Positions 25,482 through 34,140 of a stretch of DNA of 64,000 bases are shown here, piece after piece. Both the position numbers and the translations under genes were made by a program. The stretch is taken from NCBI RefSeq assembly GCF_000218545.1, contig NC_015671.1, positions 1,736,001 through 1,800,000 of the forward strand, written 5' to 3'. Numbering within the stretch: the first letter of the stretch is position 1; every line of letters begins with the position of its first letter. The notes beneath the pieces are model-generated. The model was given only the letters and a program-made list of their open reading frames with translations. It was not told the origin of the DNA and ran no database searches. The DNA comes from Cellulomonas gilvus ATCC 13127. Lineage in GTDB: Bacteria > Actinomycetota > Actinomycetes > Actinomycetales > Cellulomonadaceae.

Positions 25482-28190
25482 GTGAGCGCCGCACAGCCAG
25501 CCCGCCTTCTCCTCATCGACGGTCACTCGATGGCCTACCGCGCGTTCTTCGCGCTGCCGGTCGAGAACTTCGCGACGTCGTCGGGCCAGCCGACGAACGC
25601 GGTGTTCGGCTTCACGTCGATGCTCGCCAACCTCCTGCGCGACGAGCAGCCGACGCACGTCGCGGTCGCGTTCGACCTCGGCCGGACCACGTTCCGCACC
25701 GAGGAGTACGAGGCGTACAAGGGCACGCGGGACGCCACGCCGGAGCCGTTCCGCGGCCAGGTGGACGTGATCCGCCGCGTGCTCGAGCCTCTGCACATCC
25801 CGGTGCTCACCAAGGAGCGCTACGAGGCGGACGACGTGATCGCGACGCTCGCGACCCAGGCGACCGCGCAGGGCATGCAGGTGCTGATCTGCTCGGGCGA
25901 CCGGGACGCGTTCCAGCTGGTGGACGACGACGTGACGGTGCTCTACCCGGTCCGTGGCGTCTCCGAGCTGGCCCGGATGACCCCCGCCGCGGTCGAGGCG
26001 AAGTACGGCGTGCCGCCCCAGCGCTACTCCGACCTCGCGGCGCTCGTCGGCGAGACCTCGGACAACCTGCCGGGTGTGCCCGGCGTCGGCCCGAAGACCG
26101 CGGCGAAGTGGCTCACGCAGCACGGCGACCTGGACGGCGTGGTCGCCGCGGCCGATCGGATCACGGGCAAGGCGGGGGAGTCGCTGCGCGCGAACCTCGC
26201 GCAGGTCCAGCTCAACCGCCGGCTGAACCAGCTCGTCCTGGACCTCGAGCTGCCGCTCGGCCCGGAGGACCTCGAGGCCCGGCCCTGGGACCGGCAGGCG
26301 TTGCACACGATCCTGGACGAGCTCGAGTTCCGGACGCTGCGGGACCGCCTGTTCGCCATGCTGCCCGACGAGTCGACGACGTCCGCGGTCGCGGTGGCCG
26401 CGGCGGCGCTCGAGCTCGCGGAGCTCGGCCCGGACGGGCTCGCCGGCTGGCTCGCGCCACGTGCGACGACGGTGCTCGGGCTGGACGTCCGGGGGTCGGG
26501 CGCACCGGCGGGTGGTGACGCGTGGGGTCTGGCGCTCGCCGATGCCGACGGCCAGGCGGTCGTTCTGGACCTCGCGTCGATCAGCCCGGCCGACGAGGCG
26601 GCGCTGGCCGCGTGGCTCGCGGACCCGTCGGCACCGAAGGCCGTGCACGCGGCGAAGGTCGCGGCGCACGCGCTCGGCGGCCGCGGGCTCGCACTGCGGG
26701 GCGTCGTGTTCGACACCGAGCTCGCCGCGTACCTGTGCCAGCCGGACCGGCGCGCGTACGACCTGCCCGACCTCGCGATCGGCTACCTGCACCGCGAGCT
26801 CGGCGAGGACGACGCGGGCGCAGGCGGGCAGGGTGCCCTCGACCTCGAGCTCGACGGCACGGGCGAGGACCGCAGGGCCGCGATCCGGGCGGCGGCCGTG
26901 CGCGACCTGGTGGACGTGCTCGACGGCGAGGTCGCGGACCGCGGTGCGCGGCACCTGCTGGTCGACGTCGAGCAGCCGCTCCAGGACGTCCTGGTGCGCA
27001 TGGAGGCCGCGGGCATCGCGGTCGACCAGGGCTACCTCACCGAGCTCGAGCGCGGGTTCGACCACCAGGTGACCACGGCCGCGGGCGAGGCGTACGACGT
27101 CATCGGCCGCGAGGTGAACCTCGGCTCGCCCAAGCAGCTCCAGGAGGTGCTGTTCGACCAGCTGGACATGCCCAAGACCAAGAAGATCAAGACCGGGTAC
27201 ACGACGGACGCCGCGGCGCTCACCGACCTGTTCGCGCGCACGCAGCACCCGTTCCTCGAGCACCTGCTGGCGCACCGTGACGCGATCCGGCTCCGGCAGA
27301 CCGTCGAGGGGCTCCAGCGCTCGGTCGCGGCCGACGGGCGGATCCACACCACGTTCCAGCAGACCATCGCGGCCACCGGTCGTCTGTCGTCGGCGGACCC
27401 GAACCTCCAGAACATCCCGATCCGCACCGAGGCCGGTCGGCAGATCCGGCGCGCGTTCGTGGTGGGCGACGGCTTCGAGACGCTCCTGACCGCGGACTAC
27501 TCGCAGATCGAGATGCGGATCATGGCGCACCTGTCGGGTGACGCCGGGCTCATCGAGGCGTTCCGGTCGGGCGAGGACCTGCACAGCTACGTCGGTTCGC
27601 GCGTGTTCGGCGTGCCGACCGATCAGGTGACGTCCGCGCAGCGGTCCAAGATCAAGGCGATGTCGTACGGCCTGGCGTACGGCCTGTCGTCGTACGGGCT
27701 GTCGCAGCAGCTGGGGATCGAGGTGGGCGAGGCCGCCGAGCTCATGCGCGACTACTTCGAGCGGTTCGGCGGGGTGCGGGACTACCTCACGACGGTCGTC
27801 GACGAGGCGCGCACGACGGGGTTCACCGCCACCGTCCTCGACCGACGCCGCTACCTGCCCGACCTGACGAGCGACAACCGTCAGCGCCGTGAGGCGGCCG
27901 AGCGCATGGCGCTCAACGCGCCCATCCAGGGCAGCGCGGCCGACCTCATCAAGCTCGCGATGCTCGGGGTGGACCGCGAGCTCACGCGGCGCGGGCTGAC
28001 GACCCGGATGCTCCTGCAGGTGCACGACGAGCTCGTGCTCGAGGTGGCCGCCGGGGAGCGCGACGAGGTGGAGCAGCTGGTTCGTGAGCAGATGGCGGCC
28101 GCGGGTGCCGGGCTGCCCGGCGGTGCGCTCGACGTGGCTCTCGACGTGAGCGTCGGGGTGGGCGCCAGCTGGCACGAGGCGGGCCACTAG
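25482..28190 (+). CDS. polA: DNA polymerase I
   Basis: 902-residue family A polymerase for Okazaki-fragment maturation and excision-repair gap filling. The N-terminal 5'-3' exonuclease (about 1-300) shows LLLIDGHSMAYRAFFALP and VLICSGDRDAFQLV. The middle domain (about 325-500) has the fold of the 3'-5' exonuclease but its first motif reads LGLDVRG instead of DxE, so proofreading is probably lost, as in other actinobacteria. The polymerase domain has motif A with D672 (TADYSQIEMRI), the O-helix RSKIKAMSYGLAYG from R721, and motif C with D849-E850 (VHDELV). No Shine-Dalgarno is present; the start is probably leaderless. Confidence 0.97.
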   Translation: MSAAQPARLLLIDGHSMAYRAFFALPVENFATSSGQPTNAVFGFTSMLANLLRDEQPTHVAVAFDLGRTTFRTEEYEAYKGTRDATPEPFRGQVDVIRRVLEPLHIPVLTKERYEADDVIATLATQATAQGMQVLICSGDRDAFQLVDDDVTVLYPVRGVSELARMTPAAVEAKYGVPPQRYSDLAALVGETSDNLPGVPGVGPKTAAKWLTQHGDLDGVVAAADRITGKAGESLRANLAQVQLNRRLNQLVLDLELPLGPEDLEARPWDRQALHTILDELEFRTLRDRLFAMLPDESTTSAVAVAAAALELAELGPDGLAGWLAPRATTVLGLDVRGSGAPAGGDAWGLALADADGQAVVLDLASISPADEAALAAWLADPSAPKAVHAAKVAAHALGGRGLALRGVVFDTELAAYLCQPDRRAYDLPDLAIGYLHRELGEDDAGAGGQGALDLELDGTGEDRRAAIRAAAVRDLVDVLDGEVADRGARHLLVDVEQPLQDVLVRMEAAGIAVDQGYLTELERGFDHQVTTAAGEAYDVIGREVNLGSPKQLQEVLFDQLDMPKTKKIKTGYTTDAAALTDLFARTQHPFLEHLLAHRDAIRLRQTVEGLQRSVAADGRIHTTFQQTIAATGRLSSADPNLQNIPIRTEAGRQIRRAFVVGDGFETLLTADYSQIEMRIMAHLSGDAGLIEAFRSGEDLHSYVGSRVFGVPTDQVTSAQRSKIKAMSYGLAYGLSSYGLSQQLGIEVGEAAELMRDYFERFGGVRDYLTTVVDEARTTGFTATVLDRRRYLPDLTSDNRQRREAAERMALNAPIQGSAADLIKLAMLGVDRELTRRGLTTRMLLQVHDELVLEVAAGERDEVEQLVREQMAAAGAGLPGGALDVALDVSVGVGASWHEAGH

Positions 28191-28199
28191 CGGCTCCCG

Positions 28200-28237
28200 T
28201 CCGTGGACCGGCGGCGCCTGCGCTGTCGGTCCACGGA
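28200..28237 (+). terminator. Terminator hairpin after polA
   Basis: An 11-bp perfect stem pairs 28200-28210 with 28227-28237. The 16-nt loop is itself partly self-complementary (GCGCCTGCGC). It starts 10 bases after the polA stop. Confidence 0.6.
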
Positions 28238-28286
28238 GCGAAACCTTCCTCGCGCATCCGGGTGACCTGCGCCACACTCGTGTCGC

Positions 28287-28306
28287 CGACGGCAACGATG
28301 CCGTCG
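28287..28306 (+). promoter_or_regulatory. Hairpin just before the DUF485 ribosome-binding site
   Basis: CGACGGCA (28287-28294) pairs with TGCCGTCG (28299-28306) around an ACGA tetraloop. It ends 7 bases before GAGGGAGG (28314-28321), the Shine-Dalgarno of the DUF485 gene, so it could affect translation or mRNA stability of the symporter operon. Confidence 0.35.
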
Positions 28307-28326
28307 TCCGTTCGAGGGAGGCACGG

Positions 28327-28680
28327 ATGAGCGACACTCTGGACGAACCGGTCGAGACCCCGTACCAACGGGTGCAGCGCAGCGACGAGTTCCAGGCCCT
28401 GCGGAGCAGGTTCCGGCGCTTCGTCTTCCCGATGACCGCGCTCTTCCTGGTCTGGTACTTCGTCTACGTGCTGCTGGCCAACTACGCGCACGACTTCATG
28501 TCGACGCGCGTGTGGGGGACCATCACCGTCGGCCTGCTGTTCGGTCTCGGCCAGTTCGTCTCGACGTTCGCGATCACGATGATCTACGCGCGGTGGGCCA
28601 ACAACCGGCAGGACGTGGTGGCCGACCGCCTCCGCCGGCACATCGAGGACGGCGAGCTGGCTCCGGGGGCGGACCGATGA
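28327..28680 (+). CDS. DUF485 membrane protein
   Basis: 117-residue protein with two transmembrane helices (about residues 36-56 and 63-88), typical of the DUF485/YjcH family. The central segment RRFVFPMTALFLVWYFVYVL matches that family well. These proteins are almost always encoded directly before an ActP-type symporter and are thought to assist it. The ATG has GAGGGAGG upstream. Its stop overlaps the start of the symporter gene by 4 nt (ATGA). Confidence 0.92.
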   Translation: MSDTLDEPVETPYQRVQRSDEFQALRSRFRRFVFPMTALFLVWYFVYVLLANYAHDFMSTRVWGTITVGLLFGLGQFVSTFAITMIYARWANNRQDVVADRLRRHIEDGELAPGADR

Positions 28681-30335
28681 GCGCCGGGGGAGCGGTCCTG
28701 GCGGCCGCCACCGAGTCGGAGCAGGTCGGGTCACCCGCGGTCAACATCGCGATCTTCGGTGCGTTCGTCCTGGTCACGCTCGTGATCGTGTTCCGCGCGT
28801 CGCGCAACAACAGCACGGCGGCCGACTACTACGCCGCCGGCCGGTCCTTCACGGGACCGCAGAACGGGACCGCGATCGCGGGCGACTACCTCTCGGCCGC
28901 GTCGTTCCTGGGCATCTGCGGCGCGATCGCCCTGAACGGCTACGACGGCTTCCTGTACTCGGTCGGGTTCCTGGTGGCGTGGCTCGTCGCGCTGCTGCTG
29001 GTGGCGGAGCTGCTGCGCAACACCGGCCGCTTCACGATGGCCGACGTGCTGTCGTTCCGGCTCAAGCAGCGCCCCGTCCGCATGGCCGCGGCGCTGTCGA
29101 CGCTCGCCGTCGTGTTCTTCTACCTGCTCGCGCAGATGGCGGGCGCGGGCGGGCTCGTCGCGCTGCTGCTCGGCGTCGAGGGCGTGGCCGCACAGGGGCT
29201 GGTGATCGCCGTCGTCGGTGCGCTGATGATCCTGTACGTCCTGGTCGGCGGCATGAAGGGCACCACCTGGGTCCAGATCATCAAGGCGATCCTGCTGATC
29301 GCGGGTGCCGCGGTGATGACGCTGTGGGTGCTCGCGAAGTTCGGCTTCAACCTCTCCGACCTGCTGCAGGGCGCGATCGACAAGGCGGGCCCGGGCGGTG
29401 AGTCGCTCATCGAGCCGGGCCGGCAGTACGGCGTCTCGGCCATGAGCCAGCTGAACTTCCTGTCGCTCGCGCTCGCCCTGGTGCTCGGCACCGCGGGGCT
29501 GCCGCACGTGCTCATGCGGTTCTACACGGTGCCGTCGGCCAAGGAGGCGCGGCGTTCGGTGGTCTGGGCGATCTGGCTGATCGGCATCTTCTACCTGTTC
29601 ACGCTCGTGCTCGGGTACGGCGCCGGTGCGCTCGTGGGGCCCGAGGCCATCAAGGCCGCACCGGGCGGGGTCAACTCCGCGGCGCCGCTGCTGGCCTACG
29701 AGCTGGGTGGCGAGATCCTGCTGGGCCTGATCTCCGCGGTCGCGTTCGCGACGATCCTCGCAGTGGTCGCGGGCCTGACGATCACGGCGGCGGCGTCGTT
29801 CGCGCACGACATCTACGCCAACGTCATCAAGCGCGGCGAGGTCCGCCCCGACGGCGAGGTCAAGGTCGCCCGGATCACGGTGATCGCGATCGGCGTCCTG
29901 GCGATCATCGGCGGCATCTTCGCCAACGGGCAGAACGTGGCGTTCCTCGTCGCGCTCGCGTTCGCGGTCGCGGCCAGCGCCAACCTGCCGACGATCATCT
30001 ACTCGCTGTTCTGGAAGCGGTTCAACACGTCGGGCGCGCTGTGGAGCATGTACGGCGGCCTGATCTCCTGCATTGTGCTGATCGCGTTCTCGCCGGTCGT
30101 GTCCGGCAAGGTCGACCCGGCCACGGGCAAGAGCCTGTCGATGATCAAGGACGTCACGGTCGACTTCCACCTGATCCCGTTGGAGAACCCCGGCCTGATC
30201 TCGATCCCGCTCGCATTCCTGCTCGGGATCGTCGGGACGCTCCTGAGCAAGGAGAAGCCGCACCCGGAGAAGTTCGCCGAGATGGAGGTCCGTTCGCTGA
30301 CCGGCGCGGGTGCCGAGAAGGCGACGGTGCACTGA
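28677..30335 (+). CDS. actP: Sodium:solute symporter, acetate permease type
   Basis: 552-residue polytopic transporter of the SSS family with about 13 hydrophobic helices. The ActP signature region includes STAADYYAAGRSFTGPQNGT at about 42-61 and GDYLSAASFLGI just after. GTAGLPHVLMRFYTVPSAKE in the middle is typical of the acetate/pyruvate branch. Uptake of acetate or another short monocarboxylate with Na+ is likely; the exact substrate is inferred. It is translationally coupled to the DUF485 gene. A perfect 14-bp hairpin follows the stop and separates it from a convergent methyltransferase gene. Confidence 0.9.
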   Translation: MSAGGAVLAAATESEQVGSPAVNIAIFGAFVLVTLVIVFRASRNNSTAADYYAAGRSFTGPQNGTAIAGDYLSAASFLGICGAIALNGYDGFLYSVGFLVAWLVALLLVAELLRNTGRFTMADVLSFRLKQRPVRMAAALSTLAVVFFYLLAQMAGAGGLVALLLGVEGVAAQGLVIAVVGALMILYVLVGGMKGTTWVQIIKAILLIAGAAVMTLWVLAKFGFNLSDLLQGAIDKAGPGGESLIEPGRQYGVSAMSQLNFLSLALALVLGTAGLPHVLMRFYTVPSAKEARRSVVWAIWLIGIFYLFTLVLGYGAGALVGPEAIKAAPGGVNSAAPLLAYELGGEILLGLISAVAFATILAVVAGLTITAAASFAHDIYANVIKRGEVRPDGEVKVARITVIAIGVLAIIGGIFANGQNVAFLVALAFAVAASANLPTIIYSLFWKRFNTSGALWSMYGGLISCIVLIAFSPVVSGKVDPATGKSLSMIKDVTVDFHLIPLENPGLISIPLAFLLGIVGTLLSKEKPHPEKFAEMEVRSLTGAGAEKATVH

Positions 30336-30340
30336 ACCGA

Positions 30341-30374
30341 CCACCGGTGGGGACCCGGCGGTCCCCACCGGTGG
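30341..30374. terminator. Bidirectional terminator between convergent genes
   Basis: A perfect 14-bp stem pairs 30341-30354 with 30361-30374 around a 6-nt loop. Each arm contains the self-complementary CCACCGGTGG, so cruciform or alternate folds are possible. It is 6 bases after the actP stop and 4 bases beyond the stop of the minus-strand methyltransferase. Confidence 0.8.
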
Positions 30375-30377
30375 GGT

Positions 30378-31184
30378 TCAGGGCTTGTGCGCGACGAACA
30401 CGGCGGTGCCGGGCAGCAGCGCGCCGCGGACCGGCCCCCAGCCGCCCCACGTGCGGTCGTGACCGGACGGCCACGGGGGCTCGACCACGCGGTCGAGCAC
30501 GAGCCCGGCAGCGACCACGTCCGCGACGTGGTCGCCGAACGTGCGGTGGTACTCGGCGTACAGCGCGCGGCCCGTGGCGGTGAGCTCGACGTACGGGCTG
30601 CGGTCGAAGTAGGACCGCACCGCGGTCAGCCCCTCGGGGTCGTCCGGGAACGCCCAGCGGATCGGGTGCGTCACCGCGAAGGCCCACCGGCCGCCCGGCC
30701 GCAGCACGCGTGCCGCCTCGGCGTGCACCCGGTCCGCGTCGGGCACGAACGGGATCGCACCGAACGCGGTGAACACGACGTCGAAGGACGCGTCGGCGAA
30801 CGGCAGCTCACGTGCGTCGGCGACGACCGCGGGCACGCGGACGCCCGCGTCGTCGTCGTACCGCCGCCCGGCCCGCAGCATCTGCCAGGAGACGTCCGAC
30901 GCGACCGCGTGCGCACCCTGGCCCGCGAGCCACCGGCTGCACTGCGCCGCACCCGCGCCGACCTCGAGCACGCGTGCGCCGGCGACGTCGCCGAGCAGGT
31001 GCGCGTCGGCCTCACGCACGCCCTCGGGGCACCACACGAAGTCGGCGGGGCCCAGGAACTGTCCGTGGTCGGCGAGGTACTCCTGGGCGTTCGCATCCCA
31101 CCAGCGGCGCCCGGCGCCGTCGTCGGGGACGTGGCGGAAGGCGACCTCGGCCAGCGTGTCGTCGGCGTCGTCGGACGGGGGCAT
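30378..31184 (-). CDS. Class I SAM-dependent methyltransferase
   Basis: 268-residue methyltransferase of the UbiE/type 11 kind. Motif I is VLEVGAGAAQCSRWL near residues 70-84, the acidic end of strand 2 lies in AVASDVSWQML, motif post-I is ADARELPFADASFDVV near 121-136, and the late motif is RVLRPGGRWAFAVTHPIRW near 159-177. The N-terminal segment WWDANAQEYLADHG is common in actinobacterial members. The substrate is unknown. The ATG at 31184 begins a short acidic leader. It is divergent from pfkA. Confidence 0.87.
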   Translation of the reverse strand: MPPSDDADDTLAEVAFRHVPDDGAGRRWWDANAQEYLADHGQFLGPADFVWCPEGVREADAHLLGDVAGARVLEVGAGAAQCSRWLAGQGAHAVASDVSWQMLRAGRRYDDDAGVRVPAVVADARELPFADASFDVVFTAFGAIPFVPDADRVHAEAARVLRPGGRWAFAVTHPIRWAFPDDPEGLTAVRSYFDRSPYVELTATGRALYAEYHRTFGDHVADVVAAGLVLDRVVEPPWPSGHDRTWGGWGPVRGALLPGTAVFVAHKP

Positions 31185-31245
31185 GCCACCAGTGTCCCGC
31201 GACGCGCTAGGACCGAGGGCCGCGCCTGCGGCACGCGCGCCTGGT

Positions 31246-31251
31246 TAGGCT
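31246..31251 (+). promoter_or_regulatory. Candidate -10 box of pfkA
   Basis: TAGGCT lies 62 bases before the pfkA GTG, predicting a ~55-nt leader that contains AAGGAG at 31301-31306. No clear -35 box. Confidence 0.4.
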
Positions 31252-31313
31252 GGTCACACGGTCGCCCGACGACGCGCTGCCGCAACCCCCACCGTCAACG
31301 AAGGAGCATCAGC

Positions 31314-32339
31314 GTGCGAGTCGGTCTGCTCACGGGCGGCGGCGACGTCCCCGGACTGAATGCCGCCATCCGTGCCGTGGTCAAGCGGGGCGAGGGGGAG
31401 TACGGGCACCAGATCGTCGGCTTCCGCAACGGCTGGCGCGGCGTGGTGGACGGGGACGTCATGCCGCTGACCCGCCAGCACATCCGCAACGTCCTGCCGG
31501 TCGGTGGCACGCTGCTCGGCACGGCGCGGTTCCACCCGCACTCGAGCGACGGCGGCATCGACTCGGTCCTGGCCACGCTGGAGGCCGAGCGGCTCGAGGC
31601 GCTGATCTGCATCGGCGGCGACGGCACGCTGCACGCCGCGAGCAAGATCGCCGAGGCCGGCGTCCGCATCGTCGCGATCCCGAAGACGATCGACAACGAC
31701 GTGTGGGGGACCGACCAGTCGATCGGCTTCGACACGGCCGTCACGGTCGCCACGGACGCCGTCGACCGCATCCACACCACCGCGGAGAGCCACAACCGCG
31801 TGATGATCGTCGAGGTCATGGGACGCCACGCGGGCTGGATCGCCGCGACCGCCGGCATCGCGGGCGGCGCGGAGCTCGTGCTCGCGCCCGAGGCCCCGTT
31901 CGACATCGAGAAGATCGAGCGGTTCCTCAAGCACCGGCACCGCGCGCACGCGAGCTTCTCGATCGTCGTCGTGGCCGAGGGTGCGGTGCCCGCCGAGGGC
32001 ACCGCGATGCACTACGAGACGCAGGTCGGCAAGTTCGGCGAGATCGTCGCGGGCGCGATCGGCGAGCGGCTCAAGGTGGAGATCGAGCAGCGCACCGGGT
32101 TCGACACGCGCGTGACGGTGCTGGGCCACGTGCAGCGCGGCGGCACGCCGACGCCCACCGACCGCATCCTCGGCAGCCGCTTCGGCGTCGCGGCGATCGA
32201 CGCGGTCACGCAGGGCCGGTCGAACGTGATGACGGCGCTGCGCGGCGACCGTGTCGAGCTCGTCTCGCTCGAGGAGGTCGCCGGCAAGGTCAAGCACGTG
32301 CCCGACGAGCTGCTCGCCGTGGCTCGCGCGCTCGCGTGA
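31314..32339 (+). CDS. pfkA: 6-phosphofructokinase
   Basis: 341-residue phosphofructokinase that phosphorylates fructose 6-phosphate. Conserved sites include LTGGGDVPGLNAAIR near 6-20, GGDGT at 101-105, PKTIDND at 123-129 (catalytic Asp region) and MGRHAGW near 169. Position 104 is Gly, as in ATP enzymes, and 124 is Lys, as in the PPi-type branch; this combination occurs in actinobacterial group III enzymes, some of which use ATP. The phosphoryl donor is therefore uncertain, with ATP more likely. The GTG at 31314 has AAGGAG seven bases upstream. It is probably monocistronic. Confidence 0.93.
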   Translation: MRVGLLTGGGDVPGLNAAIRAVVKRGEGEYGHQIVGFRNGWRGVVDGDVMPLTRQHIRNVLPVGGTLLGTARFHPHSSDGGIDSVLATLEAERLEALICIGGDGTLHAASKIAEAGVRIVAIPKTIDNDVWGTDQSIGFDTAVTVATDAVDRIHTTAESHNRVMIVEVMGRHAGWIAATAGIAGGAELVLAPEAPFDIEKIERFLKHRHRAHASFSIVVVAEGAVPAEGTAMHYETQVGKFGEIVAGAIGERLKVEIEQRTGFDTRVTVLGHVQRGGTPTPTDRILGSRFGVAAIDAVTQGRSNVMTALRGDRVELVSLEEVAGKVKHVPDELLAVARALA

Positions 32340-32343
32340 CGCT

Positions 32344-32373
32344 TTGACCGGCCGCGCCGCGCGCCGGTAAGAT
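32344..32373 (+). promoter_or_regulatory. rpsA promoter
   Basis: TTGACC (32344-32349) and TAAGAT (32368-32373) are 18 bp apart, one of the best housekeeping-type promoters in the window. It begins 5 bases after the pfkA stop and predicts a leader of about 155 nt. Confidence 0.65.
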
Positions 32374-32460
32374 TCTCGGCGGTGCCACGCGCCTTCTTCC
32401 CACAGCTCGTCCCCACACCGGTCCGCCGGGGTGCGGACTGGTCGTCGGGGCCCCGAGAAC
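32372..32460 (+). promoter_or_regulatory. Structured rpsA leader
   Basis: The leader can fold into a 9-bp hairpin, 32418-32426 with 32433-32441 (one G-T pair). It may be enclosed by a longer-range pairing of TTCTCGG near 32372 with CCGAGAA near 32454. Ribosomal protein S1 represses its own mRNA in other bacteria; whether this structure does so here is untested. Confidence 0.4.
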
Positions 32461-32536
32461 ACGCCCGTGATCCCGGAGCGGCCGCGCGCCTTCCCTGTTC
32501 GTCCTACTTCCTGTCCGCATCGGAGCCCACCACTAC

Positions 32537-34015
32537 ATGAGCATCTCCACCCCCGCGAAGCCCGCCACGCCGCAGGTCGCGATCAACGACATCGGCACGG
32601 CCGAGGACTTCCTGGCCGCGATCGACGCCACCATCAAGTACTTCAACGATGGCGACATCGTCGAGGGCACCGTCGTCAAGGTCGACCGTGACGAGGTCCT
32701 TCTCGACATCGGCTACAAGACCGAGGGCGTCATCCCCTCCCGTGAGCTGTCCATCAAGCACGACGTGGACCCCGGTGAGGTCGTCAAGGTCGGCGACGAG
32801 GTCGAGGCCCTCGTCCTCCAGAAGGAGGACAAGGAAGGCCGGCTGATCCTGTCCAAGAAGCGGGCGCAGTACGAGCGCGCGTGGGGCACGATCGAGAAGA
32901 TCAAGGAGGAGGACGGCGTCGTCACCGGCACCGTCATCGAGGTCGTCAAGGGCGGCCTGATCCTCGACATCGGTCTGCGCGGCTTCCTGCCCGCCTCGCT
33001 CGTCGAGATGCGCCGTGTCCGCGACCTCGGCCCCTACGTGGGCAAGGAGATCGAGGCCAAGATCATCGAGCTCGACAAGAACCGCAACAACGTGGTCCTG
33101 TCGCGCCGCGCGTGGCTCGAGCAGACGCAGTCCGAGGTCCGCTCCACCTTCCTGCAGACGCTGCAGAAGGGCCAGGTGCGCCCCGGTGTCGTCTCGTCGA
33201 TCGTCAACTTCGGTGCGTTCGTCGACCTGGGCGGCGTGGACGGCCTCGTGCACGTCTCCGAGCTGTCCTGGAAGCACATCGACCACCCGTCCGAGGTCGT
33301 CGAGGTCGGCCAGGAGGTCACGGTCGAGGTCCTGGACGTCGACTTCGACCGCGAGCGGGTCTCGCTGTCGCTGAAGGCGACGCAGGAGGACCCGTGGCAG
33401 GCGTTCGCCCGGACGCACGCCATCGGCCAGGTCGTCCCCGGCAAGGTCACGAAGCTCGTCCCGTTCGGTGCGTTCGTGCGCGTCGAGGACGGCATCGAGG
33501 GCCTCGTGCACATCTCGGAGCTGGCCGTGCGCCACGTCGAGATCCCGGAGCAGGTCGTCCAGGTGGGCGACGACGTCTTCGTCAAGGTCATCGACATCGA
33601 CCTGGAGCGTCGCCGGATCTCGCTGTCGCTCAAGCAGGCGAACGAGGGCTTCGACCCCGAGTCCGAGGACTTCGACCCCGCGCTGTACGGCATGGCGGCC
33701 GAGTACGACGAGCAGGGCAACTACAAGTACCCCGAGGGCTTCGACCCGGCCACGAACGAGTGGCTCGAGGGCTTCGAGGCCCAGCGCGAGACGTGGGAGG
33801 CCCAGTACGCGGCCGCGCACGAGCGCTGGGAGGCCCACCGCAAGCAGGTCGCCGAGGCCGCCAAGGCCGACGCCGAGGCTGCGACGTCCGAGTCGGCCCC
33901 CGCGAGCAGCGGCCCGGTCCCCTCGACGTACTCGTCCTCGACCGACGAGGCCACCGGGACGCTCGCGTCCGACGAGGCCCTCGCCGCGCTGCGCGAGAAG
34001 CTCACGGGCAACTGA
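32537..34015 (+). CDS. rpsA: 30S ribosomal protein S1
   Basis: 492-residue RNA-binding protein with four S1 (OB-fold) domains at about residues 36-108, 124-196, 210-283 and 296-370. Domains 3 and 4 have the best S1 signatures (NFGAFVDLGGVDGLVHVSEL and PFGAFVRVEDGIEGLVHISEL). The four-domain form plus an Ala/Glu/Ser-rich C-terminal tail (about 400-492) is normal for actinobacteria. It helps mRNA recruitment to the 30S subunit. No strong Shine-Dalgarno precedes the ATG, which is known for rpsA in other bacteria. A 14-bp hairpin with a TTCG loop follows. Confidence 0.96.
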   Translation: MSISTPAKPATPQVAINDIGTAEDFLAAIDATIKYFNDGDIVEGTVVKVDRDEVLLDIGYKTEGVIPSRELSIKHDVDPGEVVKVGDEVEALVLQKEDKEGRLILSKKRAQYERAWGTIEKIKEEDGVVTGTVIEVVKGGLILDIGLRGFLPASLVEMRRVRDLGPYVGKEIEAKIIELDKNRNNVVLSRRAWLEQTQSEVRSTFLQTLQKGQVRPGVVSSIVNFGAFVDLGGVDGLVHVSELSWKHIDHPSEVVEVGQEVTVEVLDVDFDRERVSLSLKATQEDPWQAFARTHAIGQVVPGKVTKLVPFGAFVRVEDGIEGLVHISELAVRHVEIPEQVVQVGDDVFVKVIDIDLERRRISLSLKQANEGFDPESEDFDPALYGMAAEYDEQGNYKYPEGFDPATNEWLEGFEAQRETWEAQYAAAHERWEAHRKQVAEAAKADAEAATSESAPASSGPVPSTYSSSTDEATGTLASDEALAALREKLTGN

Positions 34016-34050
34016 TCGCACGCTGATCGACGGACCTCAGCGTCCGCACC

Positions 34051-34082
34051 ACGGGCCGGTCACCTTCGGGTGGCCGGCCCGT
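34051..34082 (+). terminator. Terminator of rpsA
   Basis: A 14-bp stem (34051-34064 with 34069-34082, one G-T pair) is closed by a TTCG tetraloop, 35 bases after the rpsA stop and 58 bases before coaE. Confidence 0.8.
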
Positions 34083-34140
34083 CGTGCGTCCCCGGCGGGC
34101 CCGAGCGGCGCTGCCGCGCCCGGGTGGGCAGGATGGGGCC

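Noticed and set aside
24969..28337. 1122-codon minus-strand open frame covering polA
   Set aside because: Only its last 164 codons (thioesterase) are real; the rest mirrors polA and has shadow composition (Arg/Val/Leu/His rich, no domain).
31620..31700. Calling pfkA a PPi-dependent enzyme
   Set aside because: Lys124 alone is not enough; PPi enzymes also have Asp at 104, and this one has Gly.
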